From: Aphrophora alni | Taxonomy: Eukaryota > Arthropoda > Insecta > Hemiptera > Aphrophoridae | Assembly: GCA_963513935.1 (NCBI GenBank) | Contig: OY740771.1 | Location: forward strand, 10,073,138 to 10,137,137 | Reading direction: 5' to 3' | DNA length: 64,000 nt | Shown: positions 1 to 10,678 of the stretch, piece by piece | Numbering within the stretch: position 1 is the first letter of the stretch | Layout: the number at the start of each line of letters is the position of its first letter | The notes under the pieces: model-generated | Databases searched by the model: none | What the model saw: only the letters and a program-made list of their open reading frames with translations | What the model was told of the DNA's origin: nothing | Program-made: the position numbers and the translations under genes

Positions 1-255
1 CGTTTGTTTTATACTAAATAAATGCACTAACATCATTGTTTTTCAAAATTAAAATGGTTGTATTTCGCTCAAAATGTTTTTAATACCAAAAGTAACAATT
101 GGTGACAGGTAAGTTGAGCAATATTAACTTTTCACCGATAAGTCCCGATGTTTTGAAACAGTAAAACATTCATAGTTCATGTAAAATTGAGAGAATTATT
201 TTCCAAAGTGAGTTTCTACTTCGTAAAGTGTGTACTTTTACCAATTTTTTTTGTT
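1..255 (+). repeat. Family B right-arm fragment
   Basis: The text runs parallel to 33020-33190, 33930-34140 and 46600-46740: a block with ACTAAATAAAT.CACTAACAT, then an ACTCAAAA-like stretch, then GGTGACAGG.AAGTTGA. In the better copies this is the right half of a foldback (family B). The window opens inside it, so the left half is outside. No coding potential is seen. Confidence 0.6.
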
Positions 256-279
256 ACTACGTATATATCAACCCTTATT

Positions 280-432
280 GTGTGACAACACCGGAGCGTG
301 CTAGTTGGACCTACACCATTCGTCATATAGTCTTGGGTTTCATCCTACCTATCAGTCTTTCTTAATCAACTCTTGTTCTCTTCCAACCCATCCTCATGTT
401 GCCACGCCCACACTACAAGTGAGCCCTGGGGG
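280..432 (+). repeat. Family A copy, rearranged head
   Basis: This is a family A copy: GTGACAACACCGGAGCGTGC, then CTACACC, ATATAGTCTTGGGTTTCATC, CTATCAGTCTTTCTTAATCA and TGTTCTCTTCCAACCCATCC. It is followed by GCCACGCCCACACTACAAGT GAGCCC, which is the family's head in reverse. So the copy is a body plus an inverted head. It ends in a run of G at about 427-437. Confidence 0.6.
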
Positions 433-1890
433 GGGGGGTGAACGGTTGAACAAATATTGAACTTTCACATACACGCATCCACTCAACCAAAAAACACGTC
501 GCCAAACCCACAAATATCTCTACTATCCTACTAATACGAAAAATCTAATTTTTATTCTTACAGAGTTTTCCCTTGTGCATTTCTTATAGAATGTAAAATG
601 GTACAGCATATCAAATTATACAAAGCAATAATTGATAGATATTTTTCAAATTAAGAGGGAACCAGCGTCTCTTATCTCATAAACTCGGTCTAAGCACAAA
701 ACATATATTGATTGGTATCCGATTTTGAACTACTACTGTTAATGTTCACTTTTGTATTTCGTCAGTTATTAATTTAATTCAATTTTCACTTAAATCTAGT
801 TTGATAGAACAAACTTCGAACGAAATCTATACAGCCGATTTTGAGAAACTACATGTTTTCGGCAGCGGGAAAGGTCTACACCGCCAATGTTAAATTACGC
901 AACTTAAGGTACACATTTTTCATAAACTGTTAGGCCTACAACCTTACAATTTCTAGGTGTTATTTAGCATATCTTTATTAATAATCAGACCCAATTTCAT
1001 TATTGTATGTTAAATATTTCTATGTTATAAGATTTTTTAGAAAACTCTTAAAAAAATCCCAATTATTTACAATACTAATTTATTTTTTTTAATCTGTTAA
1101 TCTTTTCTTACCACCAAGTACCTTCCCATCAGGTAGTTTCTGCCCCTTCGTTTTCCTCTTCAATTCCCTCAAACGTTTACCAATTCGTTTCTGAATGTGG
1201 CCTATACATTCAAGTTTCTCAATTGTTACCTGGCTCCCATATGGTTTTTCATTTTTTACAGTTTCCTGTCGTTATGGCCTTGCTGTCTCCGTCACCGAGA
1301 TATTTTGTATAGCGGACATTCCGGGTCACAGAGTTTTTAAAAACTTGAACAGCGCCAGCGGTTACGAAAAAATGGCTATACTTTATTTATTATTGCTTCG
1401 GATTTGGGACTCGCGTTGGAGGAGGGGAGCCGTTAGCACACTGTTGTCAAGTTTGTTTGTGCTACGGCACAAGTGTTTTGACGAGACTGGAAACTTTCTC
1501 CCTGCCTGGGAAACGTGACAACATGGTAGGATTGTAAACTCGCCAGCCACCCTCTAATTGGTCGGAGAGCGGGCGAGCCCCTGATGTCCTGCTACCCCGG
1601 AAAGGGTGTCAAGTCCGAAGCAATCATAAATGAAGTACATATAGCGCTGGGCATGGCATGACTACTTAAATTAATTATTGTACTTATTTTTAGGTAACAA
1701 AACATATATATTTATATGTTTTATTAAATGTAAAGTCCTACAGAAACAAAAATAAAAAAAAACAAACAAAAAAATTTGATAAGAGTAAAATTGTTTAAAA
1801 CAGTTGTTACAAGGGTTTCTGAATTAAAACGTCTCCAATCTCTACGCTCGTGTTTGTACTAGGCCCAGCCGGAACTCGAAACTACACGAA
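433..1890. other. No gene recognised; GC-richer patch inside
   Basis: Mostly AT-rich unique-looking DNA. Around 820-900 there is a weak family F-like fragment (ACAGCCGATTTTGAGAAACT). A GC-richer patch at about 1290-1640 contains an open frame at 1195-1518 (107 codons) with no motif I recognise and no splice or promoter signal I trust. The stretch CTAATTGGTCGGAGAGCGGG near 1552 resembles a GC-rich stretch in the nested MITE at 61631-61898, so the patch may itself be an old element. Confidence 0.3.
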
Positions 1891-1899
1891 TTTCTTGAA

Positions 1900-2190
1900 T
1901 GGTCAGGATTAGAAATTATATTTTTGACAATAACTTCGTTATTTGTCATTTGTACCTTTACATCCAAAATTGAAATCTGCAAATTTGTATCTAATTTAGC
2001 GTGTGAACAAAAAACTGTTTAAAACTGACGGCCATTTTAACATTATTCTATACGAGCACACTATAATCCCCTATGGTCATTTCATGCTCCTATCTTAATT
2101 TTGTGGCTTCTAAACATGTTCACATACACACGACGGACGGACGGTATTTCGAAAATCAGTTTTTCTATTTTTTGAAACCAAGAATATTGA
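1900..2190 (+). repeat. Family C copy, CACACTATAATCCCC module
   Basis: Carries AATTGAAATCTGCAAATTTG, GTGTGAACAAAAAACTGTTT, GACGGCCATTTTAACATT and GAGCACACTATAATCCCCTA. Matching text occurs at 28880-29030 (reverse), 38590-38900 and 59240-59500. It is non-coding. Confidence 0.6.
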
Positions 2191-2734
2191 AGATCAGTCA
2201 AAAATAGATGTCTAAAATTTTTTCTATTACTAAACTTTCGCTCTTCTTCGTATGCTGTTTGCTAATATAGTTTCCAAGAAGGTTTAAGAAACGAAAACAA
2301 TGTCTCGAGATTGCAAAAATTAAAACTGTCACCGAAAGATAATGTCCGGAAACGTCACTTATAAGTCAATCTGTAAAATGTAAAATAAAAGCCTTAATTA
2401 ATTACTACAGTCCAAAGGTCTTCTAGGAACTAATTGGCATGCTAATGTAATGCATGATAATGTGTTCGTGGATTTGCATGTTAATAATCAAGCTTCCACA
2501 ATGATTTAATTTTAAATTTAAATTTATCCGTTTATACGTCCATCTATAGTCGTTATAATTATACAGGGTGAACCTAAAATCGTGCGTCACAATAAATAAA
2601 TAGATCAGAGAGTTATGCAGGAAACGTACTAAGGAGAGTTATGATAAATCGAGAACTGAAGGACCTGTACAACTATCTAGATGTTGTAACAGAAAGAGAT
2701 GGATAAAGAGAAGAATGGGAGGCCTAGAGAGAAG

Positions 2735-3015
2735 AAGAGCCCGACCCAGAAGGATTTATTATTGTTGTTTAAAAGACAAACACCTCTCAGTCATAATCGT
2801 CGTGTTAAAAAATGAAAACAAAAGAATATAAAATAAAAACTCTCAGCCCTCTAATACTTTTCCGGGTCGGAAAAGAACAAGCCTTGGTCAAGAGAGATCT
2901 AATAGGAAAGATGTAAGAAAGGTATCTAGCCAAGACTAGATGAAAAAGGGCGTAAATCCAGCTACTACCCTCGAGATTACCAACCCCACAATCACTAAAG
3001 GAATCTATTGAGAGT
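2735..3015 (-). repeat. Family A copy
   Basis: Reverse orientation copy with CTCTCAGCCCTCTAATACTT, GGGTCGGAAAAGAACAAG, AGATCTAATAGGAAAGATG and the ATCCAGCTACTACCCTCGAG head. The antisense open frame at 2805-3203 is a by-product of the repeat. A TATACAGGGTGAACC transposon-like terminus stands alone just upstream, near 2563. Confidence 0.65.
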
Positions 3016-3314
3016 AGGAAGAGCGGAGTGACTATGTGGTAAATGACTTTAACCAAATGAGAATAAGGAACTGGAGAATGAGAACATAGGACAAAAGAAA
3101 GTGGACGGTTTTGATGAGGGAGGTGAGGGGTTTTCAGAGACTTTAGCGCCATTGGGGTAAGGTATATAAAAGAAAAAGATATATCTATTATATTAGTAAG
3201 CAATCCTTGTATAGTTTTTTAACTTTTATCTTGAAAACGGATCTAAAGATTTTGTTTAAATATGGTTAATATACAGCTTTCTAGTACGAAAATGCCTTTT
3301 AGCTAGGCCTTCTG

Positions 3315-5061
3315 GAAATAAAAATAGAAATAATTTATTTCACATATAACATTTTTACAAAACCAGATGGTAATGGTGAAAAACAGACAATGTTATCAAT
3401 CATTTACATTACTTATTACACTAATCACAAACTTACAAGGGAAATAAAATACTATATTTCAATATCTAATCTAGAACAAACATGTCACAGTAAACTATGG
3501 AAAAATAATTCAAAATTTAAATTTCTCCAAGATCCCAATAGACAACAAAATAGAAGAAAAAAAGTTCTAGGAGCTAATAATTGTCATCCAGATATTTTTG
3601 AACCGAGTAAAACGCTCTTTGAGTTAGTCATTTTAATACGGGTTTTAAATTCTTTTTCATTTAAATTTTTTACATCTATAGGCAGTTTATTAAACAATTT
3701 AATAAGGTGTTTTTTTTTAAGATAGAAAGTCGATGTTTTGGGTAGTTTAAACAACTAAGAACTTCCTTATTTCGGCTTAAATATGCATAGAAGCTCTGCT
3801 TTCCAAGGAAATGTTTTATTTGGTTTTTTACTAACAACAACCACTTATATATGATGAAAAGGCTTGGGACAGTCATTAATTTTAAATCAATGAATAAATT
3901 CTTACAAGAAATTTCAAACTTACTTAAGGTCATAAGCCGAATATATCTTTTACCTCAAAAATATCTGCAATGTCTGATGCCATACCCCAAACCTCTTTGA
4001 ATTTTAGAGAAAAACAAAGCATAATAAACAAGTTTCTTTATTTCAAGATTGACAACATCTCTAAGCATATGCATTTGTTAACAAAGGGAGTAAAGGTGAT
4101 TTGTTAATTTTTGTATGAATGTCCTCCAAAAGAGATTCTTATCTATTGAAATTCCTAGAAATGTTGCAGGTAATTGTATAATTTGCTTACCACCCAAATG
4201 ATAGATTTATTTTAACTTTGTAACTGTATTATTTTGGTTTCTTCCTTATTCAATTTCAGACCATTCACAGCCAAACCAATGAGAAAGTTGAATAAGTATA
4301 TGATGGATGTCATTATTTGATCTGGCTTTGAGAATTGCCGTTGTGTTGTTGGCCTAAAGGATAGTTTTACAACTAATATTTGGAGGCAAATCGTTAATAT
4401 AAATAAGAAAGAGCAAAGAACCCAAAATTGACCCCTGAAGAACACCACACTTCATTCTCTTCCAGCTAGATTGATATCGAACATAGATTGATATTCCAGC
4501 ATTATTACGAATGATTGTCCTTTGATGTCGGTCTTTTAAATATGATTTAATCCAACAAAAAGATATTTCATCAAAGTTATAATATTTAAGTTTCATCAAA
4601 AGAACATCATGATTCATACAATCAAAGGCCTTGAACAGATCACAGAAGAGCCCAGCTGTGCTATGCGATGAATTCAGGCCTTTTGTAACCTCATATACAA
4701 AATTGCAATAGCTAAGCTGGTATTTTTTACCAAAAAACAAACCGCTTATAGATAAAAACATTTTGATCTTCAAGTAAGGCATCTATTTGGTCAGAGACAA
4801 TTTTTTCAATATATCTTGGAAAATTCGGAAAGGATTGATATAACTATTTGGATCTTTTTTATTTCCTTATTTTTAAATCTGTTTAAGTTGCGCATAATTT
4901 AATTGATACGGGAAAATATCCGATTTGAGAGACTGATTTATAATGTTATACAACGATACCACAATATTATTACTAGACTTCTTTAATAGACTTATAGGAA
5001 TACTCATTTTGGAGGTCAACCACTTCTTGAAACTTTGAAAATTCTTTCTAAGCACCATCAA
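3315..5061 (-). pseudogene. Dead non-LTR retrotransposon (LINE), reverse transcriptase to 3' end
   Basis: Degenerate LINE on the minus strand. 5061-4873 encodes the stretch just before the RT fingers (ISLLKKSS, NIINQSLKSDIFPYQLN). 4782-4354 encodes the RT palm core: motif LFCDLFKAFDCMNHDVLL at about residues 45-62 and GVLQGSILGSLLFLIYINDL at about 113-131, the QG and IND blocks of jockey/CR1-type RTs. The next block, normally FADD, reads stop-Ala-Asn-Asn at about 4345-4356, so both catalytic aspartates are gone. 4280-4212 continues with NGLKLNKEETK, and 3933-3560 holds the C-terminal tail (SCLNYPKHRL, then LFNKLPIDVKNLN in a shifted frame). Several frameshifts and stops break it. The 3' end is near 3315-3345, where an AATAAATTATTTC stretch stands. 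The element is 5' truncated and lacks endonuclease and ORF1. Clade is uncertain. Confidence 0.85.
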
Positions 5062-5084
5062 AATGGTATATTGATTGTGGTACC

Positions 5085-5935
5085 TTTCTGTTAACGAATG
5101 TTCTCTTTCTCTCTTGTTTTTCCTTTATATTCATGAATGTTCTCTTTCTCATTTTTTTTTTCTGTTAAAGAATGTCTTCTTTTTCCCTCTTGTTTTTTCC
5201 TTTCTGTTAACGAATGATCTCTTTCTCTCTTGTTTTTCCTTTCTGTTAAAGATGTTCTCTTTCTCTCTTGTTTTTCCTTTCTGTTAACGAATATTCTCTT
5301 TCTCTTTTGTTTTTCCTTCTGTTAACGAATGTTCTCTATCTCTTTTGTTTTTCATTTTTGTTAACGAACGTTCTCTTTCTCTCTTGTTTTTCCTTTCTGT
5401 TAACGAATGTTCTCTTTTTCTCTTGTTTTTCGTTTCTGTTAACGAATGTTCTCTTACTCTCTTGTTTTTCCTTTCTGTACACGAATGTTCTCTTACTCTC
5501 TTGTTTTTCCTTTCTGTTAAAGAATGTTCTCTTTCTCTCTTGTTTTTCCTTTCTGTACACGAATGTTCTCTTACTCTCTTGTTTTTCCTTTCTGTACACG
5601 AATGTTCTCTTACTCTCTTGTTTTTCCTTTGTGTACACGAATATTCTCTTTCTTTCTTGTTTTTCCTTTCTGTAAATGAATGTTCTATTTCTCTTTTGTT
5701 TTTCCTCTCTGTACACGAATGTTCTCTTTCTCTTTTGTTTTTCCTTTCTGTTCAACGAAGTTCTCTCACTCTCTTGTTTTTCCTTTCTGTACACGAATGT
5801 TCTCTTTCTCTTTTGTTTTCCCTCCTGTTAACGAATGTTCACTTTCTCTCTTCTTTTTCCTTTCTGTTAACGAATATTCTCTTTCACTTTTGTTTTTCCT
5901 TCTGTTAACGAATGTTCTCTTTTTCTCCTTGTTGT
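5085..5935. repeat. 39-bp minisatellite, about 21 copies
   Basis: Tandem unit of 39 bp: TTAACGAATGTTCTCTTTCT followed by CTCTTGTTTTTCCTTTCTG. Variants have GTACACGAATG, AAAGAATG or TTACTCTC. Because 39 is a multiple of three and the unit lacks stops in several frames, long false open frames arise on both strands (for example 5345-5908 plus, 5336-5794 minus). It abuts the truncated 5' end of the LINE at 5061 almost directly. Confidence 0.9.
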
Positions 5936-6570
5936 TAAAGCCGAAAAACCTCAGAGTCATTGTATCGGGTTCCCTTGAGAGCTGGTATAATCTATCCCAA
6001 CAGTCAATTCAACAATACCCCAATTATTTCTGTTTCCTCTTCTAGTATTTTTTTCCTTTGTTTTATTTAAATTTATTTCATATCAACCCTTGCTGTGCAC
6101 TTTTTGATGACTGTCTAAATGTCTAAAATTTTGCTTTTCTAAAACAAATGTTATCAATGAAACAGGGCTGTGTATGGTGGTTTATGAATTCTGTTAGAAG
6201 TCAGGGGGCAAGTGATTTATGAAATGTTACCCTTGTTACGATTTTATTTACAACATGAATTATATTCAATATAGATAGGTCTACATCTCGGATGAAGAGC
6301 TCGCAGTTTGGAGGCCAAAATGTCTGCCGATTGGGCTAACCAATAACATGGTTGATTCTGAACGAAACCAATTATTTTGGTAATGATTAAATTTGAATTC
6401 CTCAGGTTGAAATGGCTTTGTTTGCAAGTCGTTGAACCGAGTCGAGTTGCATGCAGCATGATTACGTATGTTGCCTACGGTGTCTCATACCCTCTCATAA
6501 GCCTACTTTTACTTATGTAGTAGTATAGAGAGATATCACGGGATCTAAATAATCGCACATACTTTCCCAC
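5936..6570. other. No gene recognised
   Basis: Mixed unique-looking DNA. A minus-strand open frame at 6244-6459 (71 codons) has no motif I recognise. It precedes the promoter-like segment at 6571. Confidence 0.3.
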
Positions 6571-6750
6571 TATAAATACAGATTGAAACTATTCGTCGAC
6601 AAAAATTTCAGTTCGGTAGTTGCGACTTAAAAAGTCAAAGTGAACAACCAAGGTCTTTGATATATATTTATATTTTTTAATAGGGTTAAAATCGTGTGTG
6701 CTATAAACGTGTTTTCAGCGTAAATCGCTTTTATAAATGCCGGACAAGGT
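6571..6750 (+). promoter_or_regulatory. Candidate core promoter and first exon
   Basis: A TATAAATA box at 6571 is followed by an initiator-like TTTCAGTTCG at 6606-6615, and about 125 bp later by ATGCCGGACAAG (6737-6748), which runs straight into a donor-like GTAATC. That order fits an insect gene whose first coding exon is only four codons. Against it, the TATA-to-initiator distance is about 39 bp, longer than the usual 30, no second exon is recognised downstream, and repeats are near. A transposable-element promoter or chance are both possible. Confidence 0.22.
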
Positions 6751-6879
6751 AATCCCCCCCCAATTATTCTAAAATTGAAATTTTTTTTTACATGTTAATT
6801 TGCACAAAATTTCATAAAAATCGTTGGAATTGATTTCGTAAAAAAAAAAATATAATTTTGGATTTTTTTCCTACATCTA

Positions 6880-7090
6880 AATTTCTTCGATATGACCAAA
6901 ACATGCCCACGTAACAAATTTGATTAAAATCGGTCCACGCGTTTGGACTGTGAAGATGACATACCATTTTCAAAACCACTTTTTCGACTTTGAGGAACTC
7001 AAAATGAATATATCTGCAAAAAAATTAGGCATCTCGTAACTTTCTCTATACTACGCATATGTGACAAAGTAAAACAGATTACCGAGTTTT
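6880..7090 (+). repeat. Family F copy
   Basis: Contains CATGCCCACGTAACAAATTT, then AAAATCGGTCCACGCGTTTG, GACATACCATTTTC and later CGTAACTTTCTCTATACTAC. Parallel text is at 18600-18840, 53540-53900 and 60200-60500. Non-coding. Confidence 0.6.
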
Positions 7091-7103
7091 AGTAAAATAT
7101 ATA

Positions 7104-7684
7104 CAGGGTGTTCCAAAAGTATGTACACCTTCTGTAATTTAGAACTAATTGAAATAGGAAAATAAAACTTTGAGAATATCTGGATAAATAGGAATTTTAA
7201 AAAAATACAACCTCTCCCCCCCCCAAGCTATCCTGAGGGGGAGGCTAAAACTTTAATAAAAACTCAACTACAAAATATATAACAATGATTCTGTGGAGGT
7301 CCACTATCGTGTTAGGTACAACACTTACTTTAAGTTTAATGAAGGTTGATAAGAAACAGACACATAACTTTGAAGACTTGACAAGAAACTAATTTTATAG
7401 CCTTTTAACAGACTAACAACACTAATCCTGTCTAAATTAGTCCCATATTTTGTTTTGTTTAATTTGGGTTTTCCAAATGTTGATAATTTCCACGTAATAA
7501 TTAGTGTTACACCTTTTAATTAATTAGTAAATTTTTATCTTCACTACAAGGTTTTTATCAATACTCTTTCCAACTTACGTTTAAATTTTCCAGTTCAAAT
7601 AAAATTTAATACATTATACAGACAATTTTGTTGTCATATATTTAAAAAGTTTGAAAATGCGAGACAGACTTTCGGAACATCCTG
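7104..7684. mobile_element. MITE with TIRs and TA target duplication
   Basis: The left end CAGGGTGTTCCAAAAGTATG and the right end, read in reverse complement as CAGGATGTTCCGAAAGTCTG, are inverted repeats with three mismatches in 20. Both ends are flanked by TA (7102-7103 and 7685-7686), as expected for Tc1/mariner-superfamily insertion. The 581-bp interior has no transposase reading frame, so this is a non-autonomous derivative. Confidence 0.8.
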
Positions 7685-7924
7685 TATACATCAAACCTAA
7701 AATCAAAGCTGAAATTGACGCTCAAAACACTAAAACTGTGAATGTCACATGCAGTATATAGGCGGAACAAAAAACTCAAAATAAAACAATGAGTGAACAA
7801 AAGAAGTACATCCAATTAAGCAAAGTAGATACATCGAAAATAACCTAATATATAATATAGTGTGAAAAACACATATTTAATTGGGTAGAGGCAAAGATAA
7901 TACAGGAGAAAAACTTTAAACTAA

Positions 7925-8165
7925 AAGTAATTGGAACCTCCTTTCTTCTTCTTTAAACGCAAAAACCTTTCAGTTATCATCACCTTATAACACTTCGAAC
8001 ATTCTAATAGCGTCAGGGTCGGAAAAGAACAAGAACTGGTCAATACAGACCCAACATGAAAGATGAAAGAGAGGGACTTAACCCAAGACTACATGAAAAA
8101 AGGTGTGCATCCAGCTAGGTCCTGTCGGAATTGCCACGCCCATTATCACGACTTATATCAGCCAA
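7925..8165 (-). repeat. Family A copy
   Basis: Reverse copy with TTCTAATAGCGTCAGGGTCG, GAAAAGAACAAGAACTGGTC, TTAACCCAAGACTACATGAA and TCCAGCTAGGTCCTGTCGGA. It is one of the better-preserved copies and useful for a consensus. Confidence 0.75.
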
Positions 8166-8361
8166 ACCAGTGTAGAAATAATGCCATCATGGCTTACGTT
8201 AATAAAAACTGAAATAAAAATTTTAAATAAAAATCCTTTTATAGCGCCACTTTGTAACTAAGTAAACTGCTCAAAAGTGTTGATTTTACTTGTGTCTGCT
8301 AACTGTAAATGTATCAAGATGTAGCCAAAACATTCCCACATACAGAACATCATTTCAAAAA

Positions 8362-8705
8362 CCTTTTTCCGTCATACTGCTTCAAAAACAGCTGTTGAGA
8401 TGCTAAAGTTGTTCTTTTAGTCCTAAGACCTAAAAACATCAGCTGAGGTCGAGGTCATCAGCTGTTACTTCGTTTGTACGAATTAATTAACGATTGTAAA
8501 GCATCTATAAAAACAACCGATACTCTCGATTTACCTTTTTTCATCATACTGCTTCAAAAACAGCTGTTGAGATGCTAAAGTTGTTCTTTTAGTCCTAAAA
8601 ACATCAGCTGAGGTCAAGGTCATCAGCTGTTACTTCGTTTATACGAATTAATTAACCATTGTAAAGCATCTATAAAAACAATCGATACTCTCGATTGTAA
8701 ATAAC
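8362..8705. repeat. Tandem duplication, period about 172 bp
   Basis: The segment starting CATACTGCTTCAAAAACAGC at about 8370 and ending TCTATAAAAACAACCGATAC is repeated from about 8543 with few changes; the second copy lacks a short AGACCT insertion. Each unit has three CAGCTG E-box-like hexamers. Two copies only; non-coding. Confidence 0.8.
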
Positions 8706-8800
8706 CGTTAAAACAGCTGTTACCATCGATTTGAAGGTAAATAGGTTATAACATTTGAGTTTTTGTGAAATTGTTTTCTTAAATTATTTACAGTATAACG

Positions 8801-8943
8801 AAAAATATAGTTCATCACTTGGAGCAAAAGAAGCTTTGCGATCATCGCTCATTTTCCAGCCTCGGGTCCGCCTCGGCTGTTAAACTTTCGCTTGTATTGA
8901 AAAGTTTCACTTTTGGTCCTAGTGATGAAATATACTATTTTTA
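8801..8943. repeat. Foldback with GC-rich loop
   Basis: The left arm AAAAATATAGTTCATCACTT continuing GGAGCAAAAG (8801-8830) is inverted at 8910-8943 (CTTTTGGTCCTAGTGATGAA). The loop of about 80 bp includes CCTCGGGTCCGCCTCGGC, GC-rich for this window. Possible MITE. The plus open frame 8819-9073 crosses it and is probably not a gene. Confidence 0.6.
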
Positions 8944-10180
8944 TTCACTGGGAACCAAAATGGGCATTTTAATGAAAAAATCTACATCCTTATTTTTGTC
9001 CCATCTCAAAACTTCCTCTACCCCACCACGTAATTACGGTAGTCATTTTATATTTCTTCTAGTAGACTACTAGATAATTTGTGAATAGGCCTATGTTATC
9101 TGCTCTCTCTTTCTATTGAAGCGAGCGTAGAGAAAGTGATAATAAGTCATAATTATAAAAAAAAAAAATTTCCAAATTAGGAATAATTACTTAAAACATT
9201 ACGTAATTACTAGTGGCCTACCTAACCAAGTTTATAAACTCGTAATGGCTAATCTACACAAAAGCGACATTTTAATATTTACTGACTGTAACAATTAATT
9301 CATGTAATATGATCTAGGTAACATTACGTAATGCAGTGTAAATTAGAATCGAAACTGTAAAAAAATCTAACCTTAAATTTTCAAACGTATATTTTCTTGT
9401 AATGTCAAAATTTTAAACACTTCATACAAACATAAATTTAAACAACAATACTCACAAAAAAAAGAATATAACTACACACAAATAATAAAAATAGAGTAAA
9501 AGCAGTTTTGAGATTATGCCAGAAATAAAGGAGCTGTTACAACAGTGCAAACCGAGGTATGAATCGCATGAAGACGTAACATCCCTTAATAAACACAAGA
9601 CATTAAGAATTTAAAAAACGGAGCATAGCGAAGTTTTATCAGATAAATTGAGTCAAATAGAGGCTTCTTAACGTATGCGAGGAAAATTGTTTTATAAAGA
9701 TTAACGACTTTTTATAAATTTATAATTACCTTCATCGAAACGCCGACAGAATAGACCACGCAATGCCAACTGATCCTATTCATTAGTGTAATATTTCACC
9801 GTTTTAAGGATCCGTTTTACACGTGTCTGTCCGTCTATCTGTCAGTAAATCGCAAACAGTCTAAACATACAAGACGATGCTATACATTTCAGACTTTGCA
9901 TTTATATTCTTTGTATATTTACCCATATAGGAAAAATATATTGGTAAGCAAAAACAATGATCTAGGGGTAGTTAAGGGGGCAAAAACAATCGAATTGGAA
10001 ATATTATGTGTGAAGTATGAAAAAAAAAAACTAGAAGTTATTCTGATTACGAATATGTATGTTTATTTGAAGACAAAATTGATATCTTGGGGGCTAGGCT
10101 AAATTTAAAGTATCAGATATCACCCCCCCACACCTAACTTGAACATGGCGTGAAAAAAAAATTATTTAAATTTGAAATTA
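8944..10180. other. No gene recognised
   Basis: AT-rich DNA. It holds a GTGTCTGTCCGTCTATCTGT stretch near 9822, a motif also common in dispersed insect repeats, and several short open frames without recognisable motifs (for example 9896-10102). Confidence 0.3.
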
Positions 10181-10184
10181 GGTT

Positions 10185-10510
10185 GTAGTGCGAAATCATA
10201 TATTATAGTTTTCTGTATGACGAATACAACTTAATTTAACCACAATGAGAAATACTTAGCGTATAAGTTTTAAAAACAGACAAACAATTCAATAGCCATT
10301 GAAAGATGGATTGCATTTTCATATTTTTTTCATGTAAAACCAAAGTCCTGCATAATTTCACACGTATGTCTGTCTGTACATTTTAAACTGTCGCTTAAAA
10401 GACTTCAACTGTATTAACATAAATTCCTATATGGTTACCGACCGTAAATCGTGTAGCTTTAGTACACGCTTAAATCTTTTATTTAATCACTGTAAACCTA
10501 AATTATATGT
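10185..10510 (+). repeat. Family I copy
   Basis: Shares AATACAACTTAATTTAACCA, ACAAACAATTCAATAGCCAT, AAGATGGATTGCATT and a downstream TCGTGT / AGCACGC.T stretch with 27725-28010. Two dispersed copies in the same orientation, about 300 bp each. Confidence 0.65.
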
Positions 10511-10678
10511 ATTTGTATGTACTTAGAAGTTGCTATTTTGATCTGATTTAACCCAAAAATCTGATATAAAGATTTTTTTAAACCATGCACAAGTTCGTTA
10601 ATCAGACAAATCTTTCGGTAATTTTCAAAATGGATGTAGATTTTTGAATTTCAAAATTCGTTTTTTCAGACATAACTA

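Noticed and set aside
1195..1518. 107-codon plus-strand open frame as a gene
   Set aside because: No motif, promoter or splice signal; the GC-richer patch may be an old element.
2563..2600. TATACAGGGTGAACC as a transposon end
   Set aside because: A matching right end could not be found nearby, so no element was called; similar lone ends are at 25719 and 59853.
5268..5960. Overlapping long open frames on both strands with repeated LSLLFFLSVNEC or YRKEKQE peptides
   Set aside because: They are translations of the 39-bp minisatellite, which is stop-free in several frames; open frames on both strands at once with no start context are not evidence of a gene.
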